Origin: Flavobacteriales bacterium
GTDB lineage: Bacteria; Bacteroidota; Bacteroidia; Flavobacteriales_F; PHOS-HE28
Length of the DNA: 64,000 nt
Reading direction: 5' to 3'
Assembly: GCA_016710685.1 (NCBI GenBank)
Contig: JADJVC010000014.1
Location: forward strand, 62,001 to 126,000
The position numbers and the translations under genes are program-made. Of this stretch, positions 1-9,804 are shown piece after piece. The notes beneath the pieces were generated by a model. The model was not told where the DNA came from. It searched no databases and saw nothing but the letters and a program-made list of their open reading frames with translations. How positions within the stretch are numbered: the stretch's first letter is position 1; each line of letters starts with the position of its first letter.

Positions 1-2
1 GC

Positions 3-2753
3 CGCAAGAGCAGCGCGGTGAAGAGCGAGAGCAACCGCCCGCTAAAGTCCCTGAGCGATTCGCTCAAGGGCAAGCAAGGCCGCTTCCGCCAGAATTTGCT
101 CGGTAAGCGTGTGGATTACAGCGCGCGTTCCGTGATCGTGGTGGGTCCGGACCTGAAACTGCACGAGTGCGGCCTGCCGAAGGACATGGCGGCCGAACTT
201 TACAAGCCGTTCATCATCCGTAAGCTGATCGAGCGCGGCATCGTGAAAACGGTGAAGAGCGCCAAAAAGATCGTAGACAAGAAAGAGCCGGTGATCTGGG
301 ATATCCTGGAGAACGTGCTGAAGAGCCATCCCGTGCTCCTCAACCGCGCACCTACGCTGCACCGCCTGGGTATTCAAGCGTTTCAGCCGAAGCTCATCGA
401 AGGCAAGGCCATACAGCTGCATCCGTTGGTGACCACCGCGTTCAACGCTGACTTTGACGGTGACCAAATGGCGGTTCACTTGCCACTTGGCCATGCCGCC
501 ATTCTGGAAGCACAGCTGTTGATGCTGGCCAGCCATAACATCCTGAACCCGGCCAACGGCGCACCGATCGCGGTGCCCAGCCAGGACATGGTGCTCGGCC
601 TGTACTACATCACCAAAGGCCGCAAGAGCGAAAAGGACCATCCGATCCGCGGTGAAGGCTCCATCTTCTACAGCCCGGAGGAGGTGAACATTGCCTATAA
701 CGAAAAGAAGGTGGACCTCCATGCCTGGATCAAGGTGCGGTGGACCAACGTTGAAGGCGAGACCAGCCTCATCGAGACCACCGTGGGCCGCGTGCTCTTC
801 AACGAAATGGTGCCCGATGAAGTGGGCTACATCAACGAGGTGCTCACCAAGCGATCCCTGCGTGACATCATCGGCCGTGTGGTCCGCGAAAGCGGCAACG
901 CAAAAGCCGCTAAATTCCTGGACGACATTAAGGAATTGGGCTTCATGAACGCCTTCCGCGGCGGATTGAGCTTCAACCTCGCCGACGTGGTGATCCCTGC
1001 CGAAAAGGACAAGTTGATCAAGGCCGCTCAAGGCGAGGCCGACGAGGTTACGGGCAACTACAACATGGGCCTCATCACCAACAACGAGCGCTACAACCAG
1101 ACCATCGACATCTGGACACACACCAACAGCAAGCTCACTTACACGCTGATGGAGCGCCTGAAGACCGACAACCAGGGCTTCAACTCCATCTACATGATGA
1201 TGGACTCCGGTGCCCGCGGTAGCAAGGAGCAGATCCGCCAGCTTAGCGGCATGCGCGGTCTGATGGCCAAGCCACAGAAAAGCGGCGGCGGACAGGACAT
1301 TATCGAGAACCCCATTCTCTCGAACTTTAAAGAAGGACTGTCGATCTTGGAGTATTTCATCTCCACCCACGGTGCCCGTAAAGGTTTGGCCGATACCGCA
1401 CTGAAGACCGCCGACGCCGGTTACCTCACCCGCCGACTGGTGGACGTGGCACAGGACGTGGTGATCACCAACGACGATTGCGGAACGCTCCGCGGCTTGG
1501 TGGCCACCGACCTCATCAAGAACGAGGAAGTGGTGGAAAGCCTGCGCGACCGCGTCCTGGGCCGCACCGCCGTGCATGATGTGCTGCACCCGCAGACCGG
1601 CGAGCTCATTATCGCCAGCGGCGAGAACATTGACGAGCGCATCGCCAACATCATTGGAAGCAGCCCGATCGAAGAGGTTGAGGTGCGCAGCGTATTGACC
1701 TGCGAGCAGCGCCACGGTGTTTGCGCCAAGTGCTACGGACGCAACCTCGCTACCGGTCGCATGGTGCAGGCTGGTGAGGCCGTTGGCGTCATCGCCGCGC
1801 AGTCCATCGGTGAGCCGGGAACACAGCTTACGCTCCGTACATTCCACGTTGGTGGTGTTGCGGGAAAGATCACCGAAGACAGCCAGATCGTTGCCAAGTA
1901 CGACGGAAAGCTCGAGATCGATGAACTGCGCACGGTGAAGAAAAAGGACCGCAAAGGCGAAGATGCCGAAGTGGTGATCAGCCGCAGCGCCGAAATGCGC
2001 ATCGTGGACAGCAACACCGGCATCGTGCTCACAACGAGCAACATCCCTTACGGCGCCATGTTCTACGCGAAGGCAGGCCAAAAGGTGAAGAAGGGCGACA
2101 TGATCTGTCAGTGGGATGCCTACAACGCCGTTATCATTTCTGAACTGTCCGGTAAACTCGCCTTCGAAAGCATCGAAGAAAGCGTTACCTACCGTCAGGA
2201 GATCGACGAGCAAACAGGCTTCACCGAGAAGGTGATCGTGGAAAGCCGCGACAAGAAGAAGAACCCGACCATCCGCATCATGGATGCGAAGAGCAAGGAA
2301 GAAGTGAAGAGCTACTCCCTGCCCGTCGGCGCGCACATCGTGGTAAGCGAAGGCGACAAAGTGGAAGCAGGCGACATTCTGGTGAAGATCCCCCGCAGCT
2401 CCGGCAAGGGTGGTGACATCACCGGTGGTCTGCCCCGCGTAACGGAGCTCTTCGAAGCCCGTAACCCCAGCAATCCTGCGGTAGTGAGCGAGATCGACGG
2501 TATAGTGTCCTACGGCAAGATTAAACGTGGTAACCGCGAGATCATCGTTGAAAGCCGCACCGGCGAACACAAATTCTACCTCGTGCCGCTGAGCAAGCAC
2601 ATTCTGGTGCAGGAGAACGACTTCGTGAAAGCTGGCCAGTCCCTCAGTGACGGCTCCATCGCCCCTGGCGACATCCTCAACATCCAAGGCCCAACACGGG
2701 TGCAGGGTACCTCGTGGACGAGGTGCAGGAAGTTTACCGCATGCAGGGCGTGA
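3..2753 (+). CDS. rpoC: RNA polymerase subunit beta' (5'-truncated, first part)
   Basis: This is the largest subunit of the DNA-directed RNA polymerase core. The reading frame is open from base 3, so the N-terminus lies outside the window. The active-site Mg-binding motif NADFDGDQMAVHLP is seen about 150 residues in, followed by the bridge-helix and trigger-loop regions, including IGEPGTQLTLRTFHVGG near residue 600. A zinc-binding cysteine set (CGTLRG, CEQRHGVCAKC) is present. The true protein continues in another frame at 2714: near 2708 the sequence GGTACC lacks one T relative to the expected GGTTACC (residues GYLVDEV), so the last 15 or so codons of this frame are out of phase. Identity is certain. 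The break is almost surely a sequence error, because the subunit is essential. Confidence 0.97.
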   Translation, partial: RKSSAVKSESNRPLKSLSDSLKGKQGRFRQNLLGKRVDYSARSVIVVGPDLKLHECGLPKDMAAELYKPFIIRKLIERGIVKTVKSAKKIVDKKEPVIWDILENVLKSHPVLLNRAPTLHRLGIQAFQPKLIEGKAIQLHPLVTTAFNADFDGDQMAVHLPLGHAAILEAQLLMLASHNILNPANGAPIAVPSQDMVLGLYYITKGRKSEKDHPIRGEGSIFYSPEEVNIAYNEKKVDLHAWIKVRWTNVEGETSLIETTVGRVLFNEMVPDEVGYINEVLTKRSLRDIIGRVVRESGNAKAAKFLDDIKELGFMNAFRGGLSFNLADVVIPAEKDKLIKAAQGEADEVTGNYNMGLITNNERYNQTIDIWTHTNSKLTYTLMERLKTDNQGFNSIYMMMDSGARGSKEQIRQLSGMRGLMAKPQKSGGGQDIIENPILSNFKEGLSILEYFISTHGARKGLADTALKTADAGYLTRRLVDVAQDVVITNDDCGTLRGLVATDLIKNEEVVESLRDRVLGRTAVHDVLHPQTGELIIASGENIDERIANIIGSSPIEEVEVRSVLTCEQRHGVCAKCYGRNLATGRMVQAGEAVGVIAAQSIGEPGTQLTLRTFHVGGVAGKITEDSQIVAKYDGKLEIDELRTVKKKDRKGEDAEVVISRSAEMRIVDSNTGIVLTTSNIPYGAMFYAKAGQKVKKGDMICQWDAYNAVIISELSGKLAFESIEESVTYRQEIDEQTGFTEKVIVESRDKKKNPTIRIMDAKSKEEVKSYSLPVGAHIVVSEGDKVEAGDILVKIPRSSGKGGDITGGLPRVTELFEARNPSNPAVVSEIDGIVSYGKIKRGNREIIVESRTGEHKFYLVPLSKHILVQENDFVKAGQSLSDGSIAPGDILNIQGPTRVQGTSWTRCRKFTACRA

Positions 2754-3316
2754 AGATCAACGACAAGCACTTCGAAGTGATCGTGCGCCAGATGATGCGC
2801 AAAGTGGAGATCGAAGATCCGGGTGATACCAAGTTCCTCGAGCGCCAGGCCGTTATGAAGGCTGAGTTCATGGAAGAGAACGACGAGATGTTCGACAAGC
2901 TCGTTGTGACCGAGGCCGGAGACAGCCCCAACGTGAAAGAAGGCCAGATCATCACCCTGCGCAAGCTCCGTGATGAGAATAGCGCCCTGAAGCGAAAGGA
3001 CGGTAAGCTCGTGGCAACGCGCCAGGCCACTCCGGCCACAAGCCGCCAGTTGCTCATGGGTATTACCCGCGCTTCGCTCCAGACCGAGAGCTTCATCAGC
3101 GCGGCATCCTTCCAGGAGACCACCAAGGTGCTGAACGAAGCAGCCGTGGCCGCCAAAGAGGACAATCTCAAAGGCTTGAAGGAAAACGTGATCGTGGGCC
3201 ACTTGATCCCTGCAGGTACCGGCACCCGCGCCTTCCAAAAGGACGTGGTGTACGGAAAGGACGAGTACACCAAGTTGATGTCCGCGAAGTTGACCGCGCT
3301 GGAGATCGAAGAGTAA
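2714..3316 (+). CDS. rpoC: RNA polymerase subunit beta', C-terminal part after frameshift
   Basis: This is the C-terminal 200 residues of beta' and continues the preceding fragment after a one-base deletion near 2708. It starts at VDEVQEVYRMQGVKINDKH and contains the conserved HFEVIVRQMM helix and the LMGITRASLQTESFISAASFQETTKVL segment. That segment pairs with the beta subunit and omega near the end of beta'. The stop is TAA at 3314-3316. The apparent start codon is only the first GTG in this frame and is not a real initiation site. Restoring a single T at about 2708 joins both fragments into one uninterrupted gene. Confidence 0.95.
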   Translation: MDEVQEVYRMQGVKINDKHFEVIVRQMMRKVEIEDPGDTKFLERQAVMKAEFMEENDEMFDKLVVTEAGDSPNVKEGQIITLRKLRDENSALKRKDGKLVATRQATPATSRQLLMGITRASLQTESFISAASFQETTKVLNEAAVAAKEDNLKGLKENVIVGHLIPAGTGTRAFQKDVVYGKDEYTKLMSAKLTALEIEE

Positions 3317-3331
3317 ACCATCACTCCCAAA

Positions 3332-3356
3332 CCCCCTCTCCGAAGTGGAGAGGGGG
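3332..3356. repeat. Intergenic hairpin between rpoC and DUF3467 gene
   Basis: A 10-bp perfect stem (CCCCCTCTCC at 3332-3341 and its complement at 3347-3356) encloses a 5-base loop. No T-run follows, so it is not a classical terminator. It may be an RNA-stabilising or attenuating element between two co-transcribed genes, or a dispersed palindrome. Confidence 0.6.
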
Positions 3357-3370
3357 AATATCCCCCAGAA

Positions 3371-3688
3371 ATGGCAGACGAAAAAGACCAAGCCCGCCCC
3401 AACCAGCTGAACATCGAGATCAGTGAGGAAGTGGCTGATGGCATCTACAGCAACTTGGCCATTATAACGCACAGCAATTCGGAGTTCGTGTTGGACTTCG
3501 TGCGCGTTATGCCCGGAGTGCCTAAGGCGAAGGTGAAAGCCCGTATGCTGCTTACACCGCAGCACGCCAAACGCCTCATGCGCGCATTGGCCGACAACGT
3601 GCAGAAGTTCGAGGCAGCACACGGCGCCATCCGCGAAAGCGAGATGCCGGAGATTCCGATGAACTTCGGCGGGCCACCGCAAGCTTAA
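3371..3688 (+). CDS. DUF3467 domain-containing protein
   Basis: This small, probably cytosolic protein of 105 residues matches the DUF3467 family, recognisable from the core ADGIYSNLAIITHSNSEFVLDF, then MPGVPKAKVKARMLLTPQHAK and a final short amphipathic helix. The family's function is not established. Similar genes lie directly downstream of rpoC in many Bacteroidota, as here (54-base gap containing a hairpin), which suggests co-transcription with the polymerase genes. The ATG at 3371 is well placed and the gene is complete. A strong hairpin terminator follows 15 bases after the stop. Confidence 0.9.
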   Translation: MADEKDQARPNQLNIEISEEVADGIYSNLAIITHSNSEFVLDFVRVMPGVPKAKVKARMLLTPQHAKRLMRALADNVQKFEAAHGAIRESEMPEIPMNFGGPPQA

Positions 3689-3703
3689 ACTCTACCGCAT
3701 TCT

Positions 3704-3739
3704 AACGAAAATGCCCCGATGGATCGGGGCATTTTCGTT
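3704..3739. terminator. Perfect 17-bp hairpin terminator after the rpoC operon
   Basis: The arms 3704-3720 and 3723-3739 are perfectly complementary, with a 2-base spacer. The core is ATGCCCCGAT/ATCGGGGCAT and the stem ends in A-rich and T-rich flanks, so it can act as a Rho-independent terminator in both directions. It is the last ordinary sequence before the G-rich block. Confidence 0.85.
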
Positions 3740-3740
3740 G

Positions 3741-5045
<1,305 letters not shown>

Positions 5046-5109
5046 GGGCCCAACCCCCCCCAAAGGGGAAACCCGGAGACCCCACGGCCCCAACCCAACC
5101 CTTCCACAT

Positions 5110-6873
5110 CTATTCCCGCGCCGTCTGCGCGAAGATCACATAGCCGAAGTTCAAACTCCACACCACCGGCTGGCTCAACCCTTCAATGTAGCTGGTGTTG
5201 AACCAGATCGGGCCCAACGGGCTTTGGTAGATCAATGAGCCGCTGCCGATGAAATACCGCGTCGTTACAACGGAACCCTCTGTGACTTGATCCTGCAGGC
5301 CGCGTTCCAATGCGCGATAAGGCTGGAAGGCATATGCTTCCAAACGCAGGTCAAATTTGTTCTGGGCCACTGCGATGATGGTGCGCAGACCGGCCGCAGC
5401 ATAGCTCGCCGCCCGGTAGTTTTCCAAGAAATAGGTGCGGCTTTCCGGTGTGGGCTGGAACACGGGCGCTTGGATCAACGTAGCGGTGTAATTCTGGAAA
5501 TACGGCATGTTGCTGTACACGCCTTCCAGCAACATGCCGAACTTGAAGATGCCCTTGGGCAGGAAGTACTTGTCGAACTTCGCTTTTGCCGTGAGCCAGC
5601 CGCGTTGCGCCTCGATCTCTGTGCGCTGTGGCCACTGGGAGCCGGGCGTGGTGCGTTCTTCACCGGTGATGTAGCGCAGCTGGAACTGGACCAGTTCACC
5701 ACTGTTCGGCTGCTGTTTCCGGTTAAGGCTGTTGCGCTCGATCACAAGGCCGAAACTGCCATAGTTGAAACCGGTGACATCTGCCGTGTCCGCCGGGCTG
5801 AATGCATCGTTCTGGTAGTAGTCGTTCTTGTTGGCCACATACTTTGCGTCCAATCGCAGAAGACCTTTCGTGCCCAAGGCCATGCCCGCGTTCACACCGC
5901 CCCATAGTTCCCGGTTGATGATGTAGGAGGGCCGTACTTTCTCAAAGAATGAAGTGAAGCCGCTGAAGTGGTCCCACCGGTTCAGCGTTACCGCCGGCTC
6001 GATGTAGACCGGTACCCGGGAACTCAGGTCGGTGCGCCACTTCACTTGGCCACTGTTGTAGAATTTGCCGAGGTAGGCCGTGCCTTCCAGCCTACCGCTG
6101 GTGCGCCCGAAAATGTTGTACCGCGCGGCCAACATGCCGGTGTTCACCGGGCGCGAACTGAGCAAACCTCCGAAGCGAACTTCCAACTGCCGTTCGCGTT
6201 TCACGCCCACGTCCAGGTCAAAGTTGCCATGCACTGGATTGTAACTGGCGCGTGGGAAAAGACCGGCCACGTTGTAGTCCTGATAGAGACGGAAGTAACG
6301 CGGTTTCAATTCCTCGGCGGTCAACGGCTCGTTGTGTTTATCCACCAATCGTTCGCAGTACGTCGCCTGCCCTTTGCTCAAGCCGTCGAACCGCATCTCT
6401 CCGAAGGTGACGGGGGGACAGCTCTGTTTGAATCGCGCGCGTCGTGCCGCCAATACCGTTGGGTCCACGCGCCGGGAGACCTCCGCCAATATTTCCGGCA
6501 TACGTTCCATGGCGGAGGCATAGCCATCGGCAACGGCCTGTTTGGCACTGGCGAAATCGAACAGGGTGACAGCCGTCTTTGGCTCAATGATCAACCCGGG
6601 TTCACACGGCATGGAGTAGTTTGTCGGTTGGGTCATAATGGCCTTTAACTGGCTCATCAGGTCGTCCTCGCTGGGCGGCGGTGCATTGTAGGCCACGTTG
6701 CTGCCGATGATGTAGTCCGGCAGGAAAGCATCGTACATTACATCGCTGGGGAAGTTGTTGTACATGCCGCCGTCCATCATCAAATGCCCGTCGATACGGA
6801 TAGGTTTGAAGTAGAACGGATAGCTCATGCTGGCGCGGACGGCAAGCGCGAGGTCGCCACGCGAGAAGATCAC
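5110..6873 (-). CDS. Patatin-like phospholipase with outer-membrane barrel, C-terminal part
   Basis: This is the downstream fragment of a patatin/Omp85-like fusion of the PlpD type. The first 50 residues complete the patatin domain: AVRASMSYPFYFKPI followed by the catalytic Asp loop MMDGGMYNNFPSD. A linker follows, then about 350 residues with alternating aromatic and hydrophobic strands typical of a beta-barrel (for example RLEGTAYLGKFYNSG and WSLNFGYVIF near the end). The expected role is export or anchoring of the lipase at the outer membrane. The real start lies in the upstream fragment (6870-7355); the GTG at 6873 is only where the frame opens. A stretch of about a dozen residues expected between the fragments (PFRCVATD-like) is missing. 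Confidence 0.85.
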   Translation of the reverse strand: MIFSRGDLALAVRASMSYPFYFKPIRIDGHLMMDGGMYNNFPSDVMYDAFLPDYIIGSNVAYNAPPPSEDDLMSQLKAIMTQPTNYSMPCEPGLIIEPKTAVTLFDFASAKQAVADGYASAMERMPEILAEVSRRVDPTVLAARRARFKQSCPPVTFGEMRFDGLSKGQATYCERLVDKHNEPLTAEELKPRYFRLYQDYNVAGLFPRASYNPVHGNFDLDVGVKRERQLEVRFGGLLSSRPVNTGMLAARYNIFGRTSGRLEGTAYLGKFYNSGQVKWRTDLSSRVPVYIEPAVTLNRWDHFSGFTSFFEKVRPSYIINRELWGGVNAGMALGTKGLLRLDAKYVANKNDYYQNDAFSPADTADVTGFNYGSFGLVIERNSLNRKQQPNSGELVQFQLRYITGEERTTPGSQWPQRTEIEAQRGWLTAKAKFDKYFLPKGIFKFGMLLEGVYSNMPYFQNYTATLIQAPVFQPTPESRTYFLENYRAASYAAAGLRTIIAVAQNKFDLRLEAYAFQPYRALERGLQDQVTEGSVVTTRYFIGSGSLIYQSPLGPIWFNTSYIEGLSQPVVWSLNFGYVIFAQTARE

Positions 6874-7355
6874 TTGCTTGTGCGGAAAAGGCTGTCCAGG
6901 TCGTAATCCGCAGCGGCGGAGGCACCGGCGAAACTCCGCATCTGCTCATAGTCGATCAAAACCGGCGAGCGCAGGTTGGTGGGAAGCGACATCTGCAACG
7001 TAGTGTCCACGTCCACGCCCAAGGTGAGCATGGAGGCATCCGACCAACCTTGTTTGAAGTAGTAGCTGTATTGCCGCTCCACGCCGCCTTTCGCCATTTC
7101 CTGGTACAAGTCGCTTTGAAAAAGCGAATCCATTTGCGCGGGGCTGATCCCGGAGGCGTACAAAGCACCGATCAGCGCGCCCATGCTGCTACCAGTGATG
7201 TAATCAACCGGCACGCCGTTGTCTTCCAAGGCCTTCAAAACCCCGATGTGCGTGAGGCCCACGGCGCCGCCGCCGCTCAAGACCACGCCGATCCGTTGCG
7301 CTTGTGCGCTCGCTGCCAAAAGCAGCACGGAAAGGAAGAATGCGATGCGGGACAT
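6870..7355 (-). CDS. Patatin-like phospholipase, N-terminal part (signal peptide and nucleophile)
   Basis: This is the N-terminal fragment of the same lipase. I chose ATG 7355 (MSRIAFFLSVLLLAASAQAQ), which gives a clean signal peptide; an upstream GTG-type start at 7385 would add charged residues in front of it. The oxyanion loop SGGGAVGLTHIGVL and the nucleophile elbow GSSMG (GxSxG) are intact. The frame ends at DSLFRTSK followed by TGA at 6870, exactly where family members continue with PFRCVATD. The following fragment resumes with HKQVIFSRGD one frame over. Either a short deletion with frameshift has inactivated the gene or the sequence is wrong here. Confidence 0.85.
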   Translation of the reverse strand: MSRIAFFLSVLLLAASAQAQRIGVVLSGGGAVGLTHIGVLKALEDNGVPVDYITGSSMGALIGALYASGISPAQMDSLFQSDLYQEMAKGGVERQYSYYFKQGWSDASMLTLGVDVDTTLQMSLPTNLRSPVLIDYEQMRSFAGASAAADYDLDSLFRTSK

Positions 7356-7409
7356 GGATGCGCCGCGTTTTGCGGCAGGCCGCAAAGGTAAACGGCGATG
7401 ATCGGCCCT

Positions 7410-8207
7410 TCAACGCGATAAACTGCGGATCAATTGCATGAAATATGCGGGCGACTTCAACAAGCGACTGCCATACCAACTGAAGGCTTCGCCATCCACC
7501 AAGTACACCGGTGTGCCCGGCAGCACCATTTTCACCGCAGCAATATGCTGTTCCTTGAAGGGAAACGGTTCGCTGGAAAGGAGCACAATGTCGGGGTCAA
7601 GGGCCGCGAGTTCGGCATCCGAAACTTCAGGATAACGCCCGCCCGTATCGTCCGTTACTGGAGAAAAGCCGCACCGGACCATCATGTCGCGAATGAATGT
7701 GCCTTCGCCCGCCAGCAACCAAGGTTTCTGCCAGATGAAATAAGCCGCGGAAAGGGGAGGCGTGAGCGGCTGAAGCTCTGCAAAAGCTGAATGGATCCCC
7801 GTATTGATCCGCGCAGCTTCCGGAACGGTCCCGACCAAATCCCCGATGCGTTCGATCATGTCCATCGCCTCATCGAGGTCTTTTACATCGCTCATCCACA
7901 CCGGGAATTCCTGCTCCAACGCCTCAATATCTGCTTGCGTATTCTCTTCCTTGTTGCCGATGATGAGGTCCGGTTTCAACGCACAAATCTTCTCCAGATC
8001 CACCTGCTTGGTGCCACCCACGCGCGGTTTCGTGCGGTACCATTCTTCCGGATGGATGCAGAACTTGGTGATGCCGACAACGCGATCACCGAGACCAAGG
8101 TCGAACAGCAGCTCCGTCTGCGAAGGGACGAGCGACATGATGCGTTGCGGATGCTCCGACACTTGGATGGTGCGGTGCATTTGGTCAACCGTTTCCCTGT
8201 TGGCCAC
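7410..8207 (-). CDS. Helical-backbone metal-receptor / BtuF-like substrate-binding protein
   Basis: A 265-residue protein of the periplasmic-binding fold used for cobalamin, haem and siderophores (BtuF/FepB superfamily). The family start RIMSLVPSQTELLFDLGLGDRVVGIT is clear, then KICALKPDLIIGNKEEN and the second lobe VSDAELAALDPDIVLLSSEPFPF. No signal peptide or lipobox is seen at the N-terminus (MANRETVDQMHR), so it may be cytoplasmic, as in several Bacteroidota homologues, or the start may be mis-set. No ABC permease or ATPase gene is adjacent. The ligand cannot be told from sequence. It lies 60 bases downstream of the CBS-domain enzyme on the same strand and may share its transcript. Confidence 0.82.
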   Translation of the reverse strand: MANRETVDQMHRTIQVSEHPQRIMSLVPSQTELLFDLGLGDRVVGITKFCIHPEEWYRTKPRVGGTKQVDLEKICALKPDLIIGNKEENTQADIEALEQEFPVWMSDVKDLDEAMDMIERIGDLVGTVPEAARINTGIHSAFAELQPLTPPLSAAYFIWQKPWLLAGEGTFIRDMMVRCGFSPVTDDTGGRYPEVSDAELAALDPDIVLLSSEPFPFKEQHIAAVKMVLPGTPVYLVDGEAFSWYGSRLLKSPAYFMQLIRSLSR

Positions 8208-8268
8208 TATTTTGTTTTTTGGATTTCCCCGCAGCAGCCACTCGAAGAGGACCCTGCGCTGGGATGGC

Positions 8269-9444
8269 TCACTTCAACTTCCCAATAATATCCTGCTTCG
8301 TAATGATACCGAACCGGTCCTGCATCTTCACCAACACAGCCTGGCTGCCATTGCCCAACTGCTTCGCGATCTCCGCCAAGGTGGCTTCCGGGCCTACGAT
8401 CGGGAGTGGCTTGTCCATGATCACGCGTGCTTTCTGTAAGCGCACATCGCTGTCTTCCAAGATCGCGTCGAAAAGGCGCGCATCCGTAATGGTTCCCACG
8501 GGCACGCCGTTCTCCATCACGGGCAATTGGTCGATGTTGTGCCGACGCATTTTTTCTATCGCGCTCAGCACCGGTTCTTCGGCTTCAACGCTTACGATCG
8601 CTGCGTCCTTGCCTTTCAGCAGGTCACCAGCGGTTGGTTTTTCTTCCACGAGGAAGCCGCGCTCGCGCATCCAATCATCGTTGAACATTTTGCCCAAGTA
8701 GCGCGTGCCGTGGTCGTGGAAGATCACCACCACCACGTCGCTGGGCTTCAGCATTTTCTTCATTTGGATCAGGCCGGCCATGGCGGCGCCCGCGCTGTTG
8801 CCCACGAAGATGCCCTCGTCGCGGGTGATCTTCCGCGTGTAGATCGCAGCGTCGCGGTCCGTCACTTTCTCGAAATGGTCGATCAGGCTGAAGTCCACGT
8901 TCTCGGGTAGCATGTCCTCGCCGATGCCCTCGGTGATGTACGGATAGATCTCATTGGGGTCCAGAATACCCGTTTCCTTGTACTTCGTGAAGACGGACCC
9001 GTACGTGTCGATGCCCCACACCTGGACCGCAGGGTTTTTCTCTTTCAGGTAGCGCCCCGTTCCGCTGATGGTGCCACCTGTGCCCACGCCAACAACGAGG
9101 TGCGTGATCTTTCCATCCGTTTGGTCCCAGATCTCCGGACCGGTGCTTTCATAATGCGCCTTGCTGTTGCTCAGGTTGTCATACTGGTTGGCCTTCCAGC
9201 TGTTCGGCGTTTCGCTGACCAGCCGCGAGCTCACGGAATAGTAGGAGCGGGGATCCTCGGGTTCCACGTTGGTGGGACACACGATCACCTCGGCCCCGAA
9301 GGCGCGCAGGGCATCCACTTTTTCCTTGCTCTGCTTGTCGGTGGTGGTGAAGATGCACTTGTAGCCTTTGATGATCGCGGCCATCGCCAGGCCCATTCCC
9401 GTATTGCCGCTGGTGCCTTCAATGATGGTGCCGCCGGGCTTCAA
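8269..9444 (-). CDS. cbs: PLP-dependent cystathionine beta-synthase-type enzyme with CBS pair, main part
   Basis: This is the fold-type II PLP enzyme of the cysteine synthase/cystathionine beta-synthase family. This fragment begins at KPGGTIIEGTSGNTGMGLA, the substrate Asn/Thr loop, and contains the PLP-phosphate loop GVGTGGTISGTGRYL and the region EGIFVGNSAGAAMAG. Residues from about 270 onward form two CBS motifs (VLSAIEKMRRHNIDQLPVMENG and ATLAEIAKQLGNGSQAVLVK), a regulatory nucleotide-binding pair. The fused CBS pair favours cystathionine beta-synthase over plain cysteine synthase. The N-terminus with the PLP lysine lies in the next entry, separated by one extra base in a T-run (about 9472). 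In-frame coding extends upstream of the ATG at 9444 to that point. Confidence 0.85.
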   Translation of the reverse strand: MKPGGTIIEGTSGNTGMGLAMAAIIKGYKCIFTTTDKQSKEKVDALRAFGAEVIVCPTNVEPEDPRSYYSVSSRLVSETPNSWKANQYDNLSNSKAHYESTGPEIWDQTDGKITHLVVGVGTGGTISGTGRYLKEKNPAVQVWGIDTYGSVFTKYKETGILDPNEIYPYITEGIGEDMLPENVDFSLIDHFEKVTDRDAAIYTRKITRDEGIFVGNSAGAAMAGLIQMKKMLKPSDVVVVIFHDHGTRYLGKMFNDDWMRERGFLVEEKPTAGDLLKGKDAAIVSVEAEEPVLSAIEKMRRHNIDQLPVMENGVPVGTITDARLFDAILEDSDVRLQKARVIMDKPLPIVGPEATLAEIAKQLGNGSQAVLVKMQDRFGIITKQDIIGKLK

Positions 9445-9625
9445 TGCTCCGCTCTTTTCCGCGTCCGCGATAAATCTTCAGCGCCATGCGGTCCTTGATG
9501 CTGTTGCCGGGGTTGAACGTTTCAACTTTTGCTAAAACCGTGCAAGGCAGGTCCGCCACCAGGCGGTTCAATTTCACCATGGGCGTGTTGCCTACGGTGC
9601 TCAGGATGTTGTCGTGGATCTTCAT
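9419..9625 (-). CDS. cbs: Cystathionine beta-synthase-type enzyme, N-terminal part before frameshift
   Basis: ATG 9625 starts MKIHDNILSTVGNTPMVKLN, the standard N-terminus of the family, and the PLP Schiff-base lysine is in NPGNSIKDRMA. After MALK the frame degenerates: the coding strand reads AAGATTTATCGCG where AAGATTATCGCG is expected (giving KIIADAEKSGALKPGG). One extra T in a three-T run therefore shifts the frame. Only about 50 residues of this fragment are genuine. A homopolymer length error is the simplest cause. Confidence 0.85.
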   Translation of the reverse strand: MKIHDNILSTVGNTPMVKLNRLVADLPCTVLAKVETFNPGNSIKDRMALKIYRGRGKERSIEARRHHH

Positions 9626-9660
9626 GCGCCGCGAAGGTAGGGGGGCGGGAAGAGTTTCCA

Positions 9661-9791
9661 CCGCAACGACGCAACGACGCAACGGAATTCGCAACGTCTG
9701 AAAGTTTCTACCAAAACGACGCAACGAATGGGCAAAGCCAGTTCTGATTTTCTGAACGTGGCGTTACCGTTGCGTCGTTGCGCCGTTGCGG
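9661..9791. repeat. 25-bp inverted repeat built of CGCAACGA units
   Basis: The arms 9661-9685 and 9767-9791 are complementary at 24 of 25 positions and are made of CGCAACGA-type units. A further half copy lies at 9717-9726. The arms are 81 bases apart and fill the gap between the permease gene's end and the cbs start. Function is unknown; the structure resembles other short-unit repeats in this window. Confidence 0.7.
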
Positions 9792-9804
9792 TAAAACAAC
9801 GTCC

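Noticed and set aside
42..2687. 881-codon open frame antisense to rpoC
   Set aside because: GC-rich codon bias of rpoC keeps the opposite strand open; the translation is His/Val-rich with no domain, while the sense frame is RNA polymerase.
2706..2711. Programmed frameshift in rpoC
   Set aside because: No slippery heptamer or downstream stimulatory structure is evident and the same one-base lesions occur in many other genes here.
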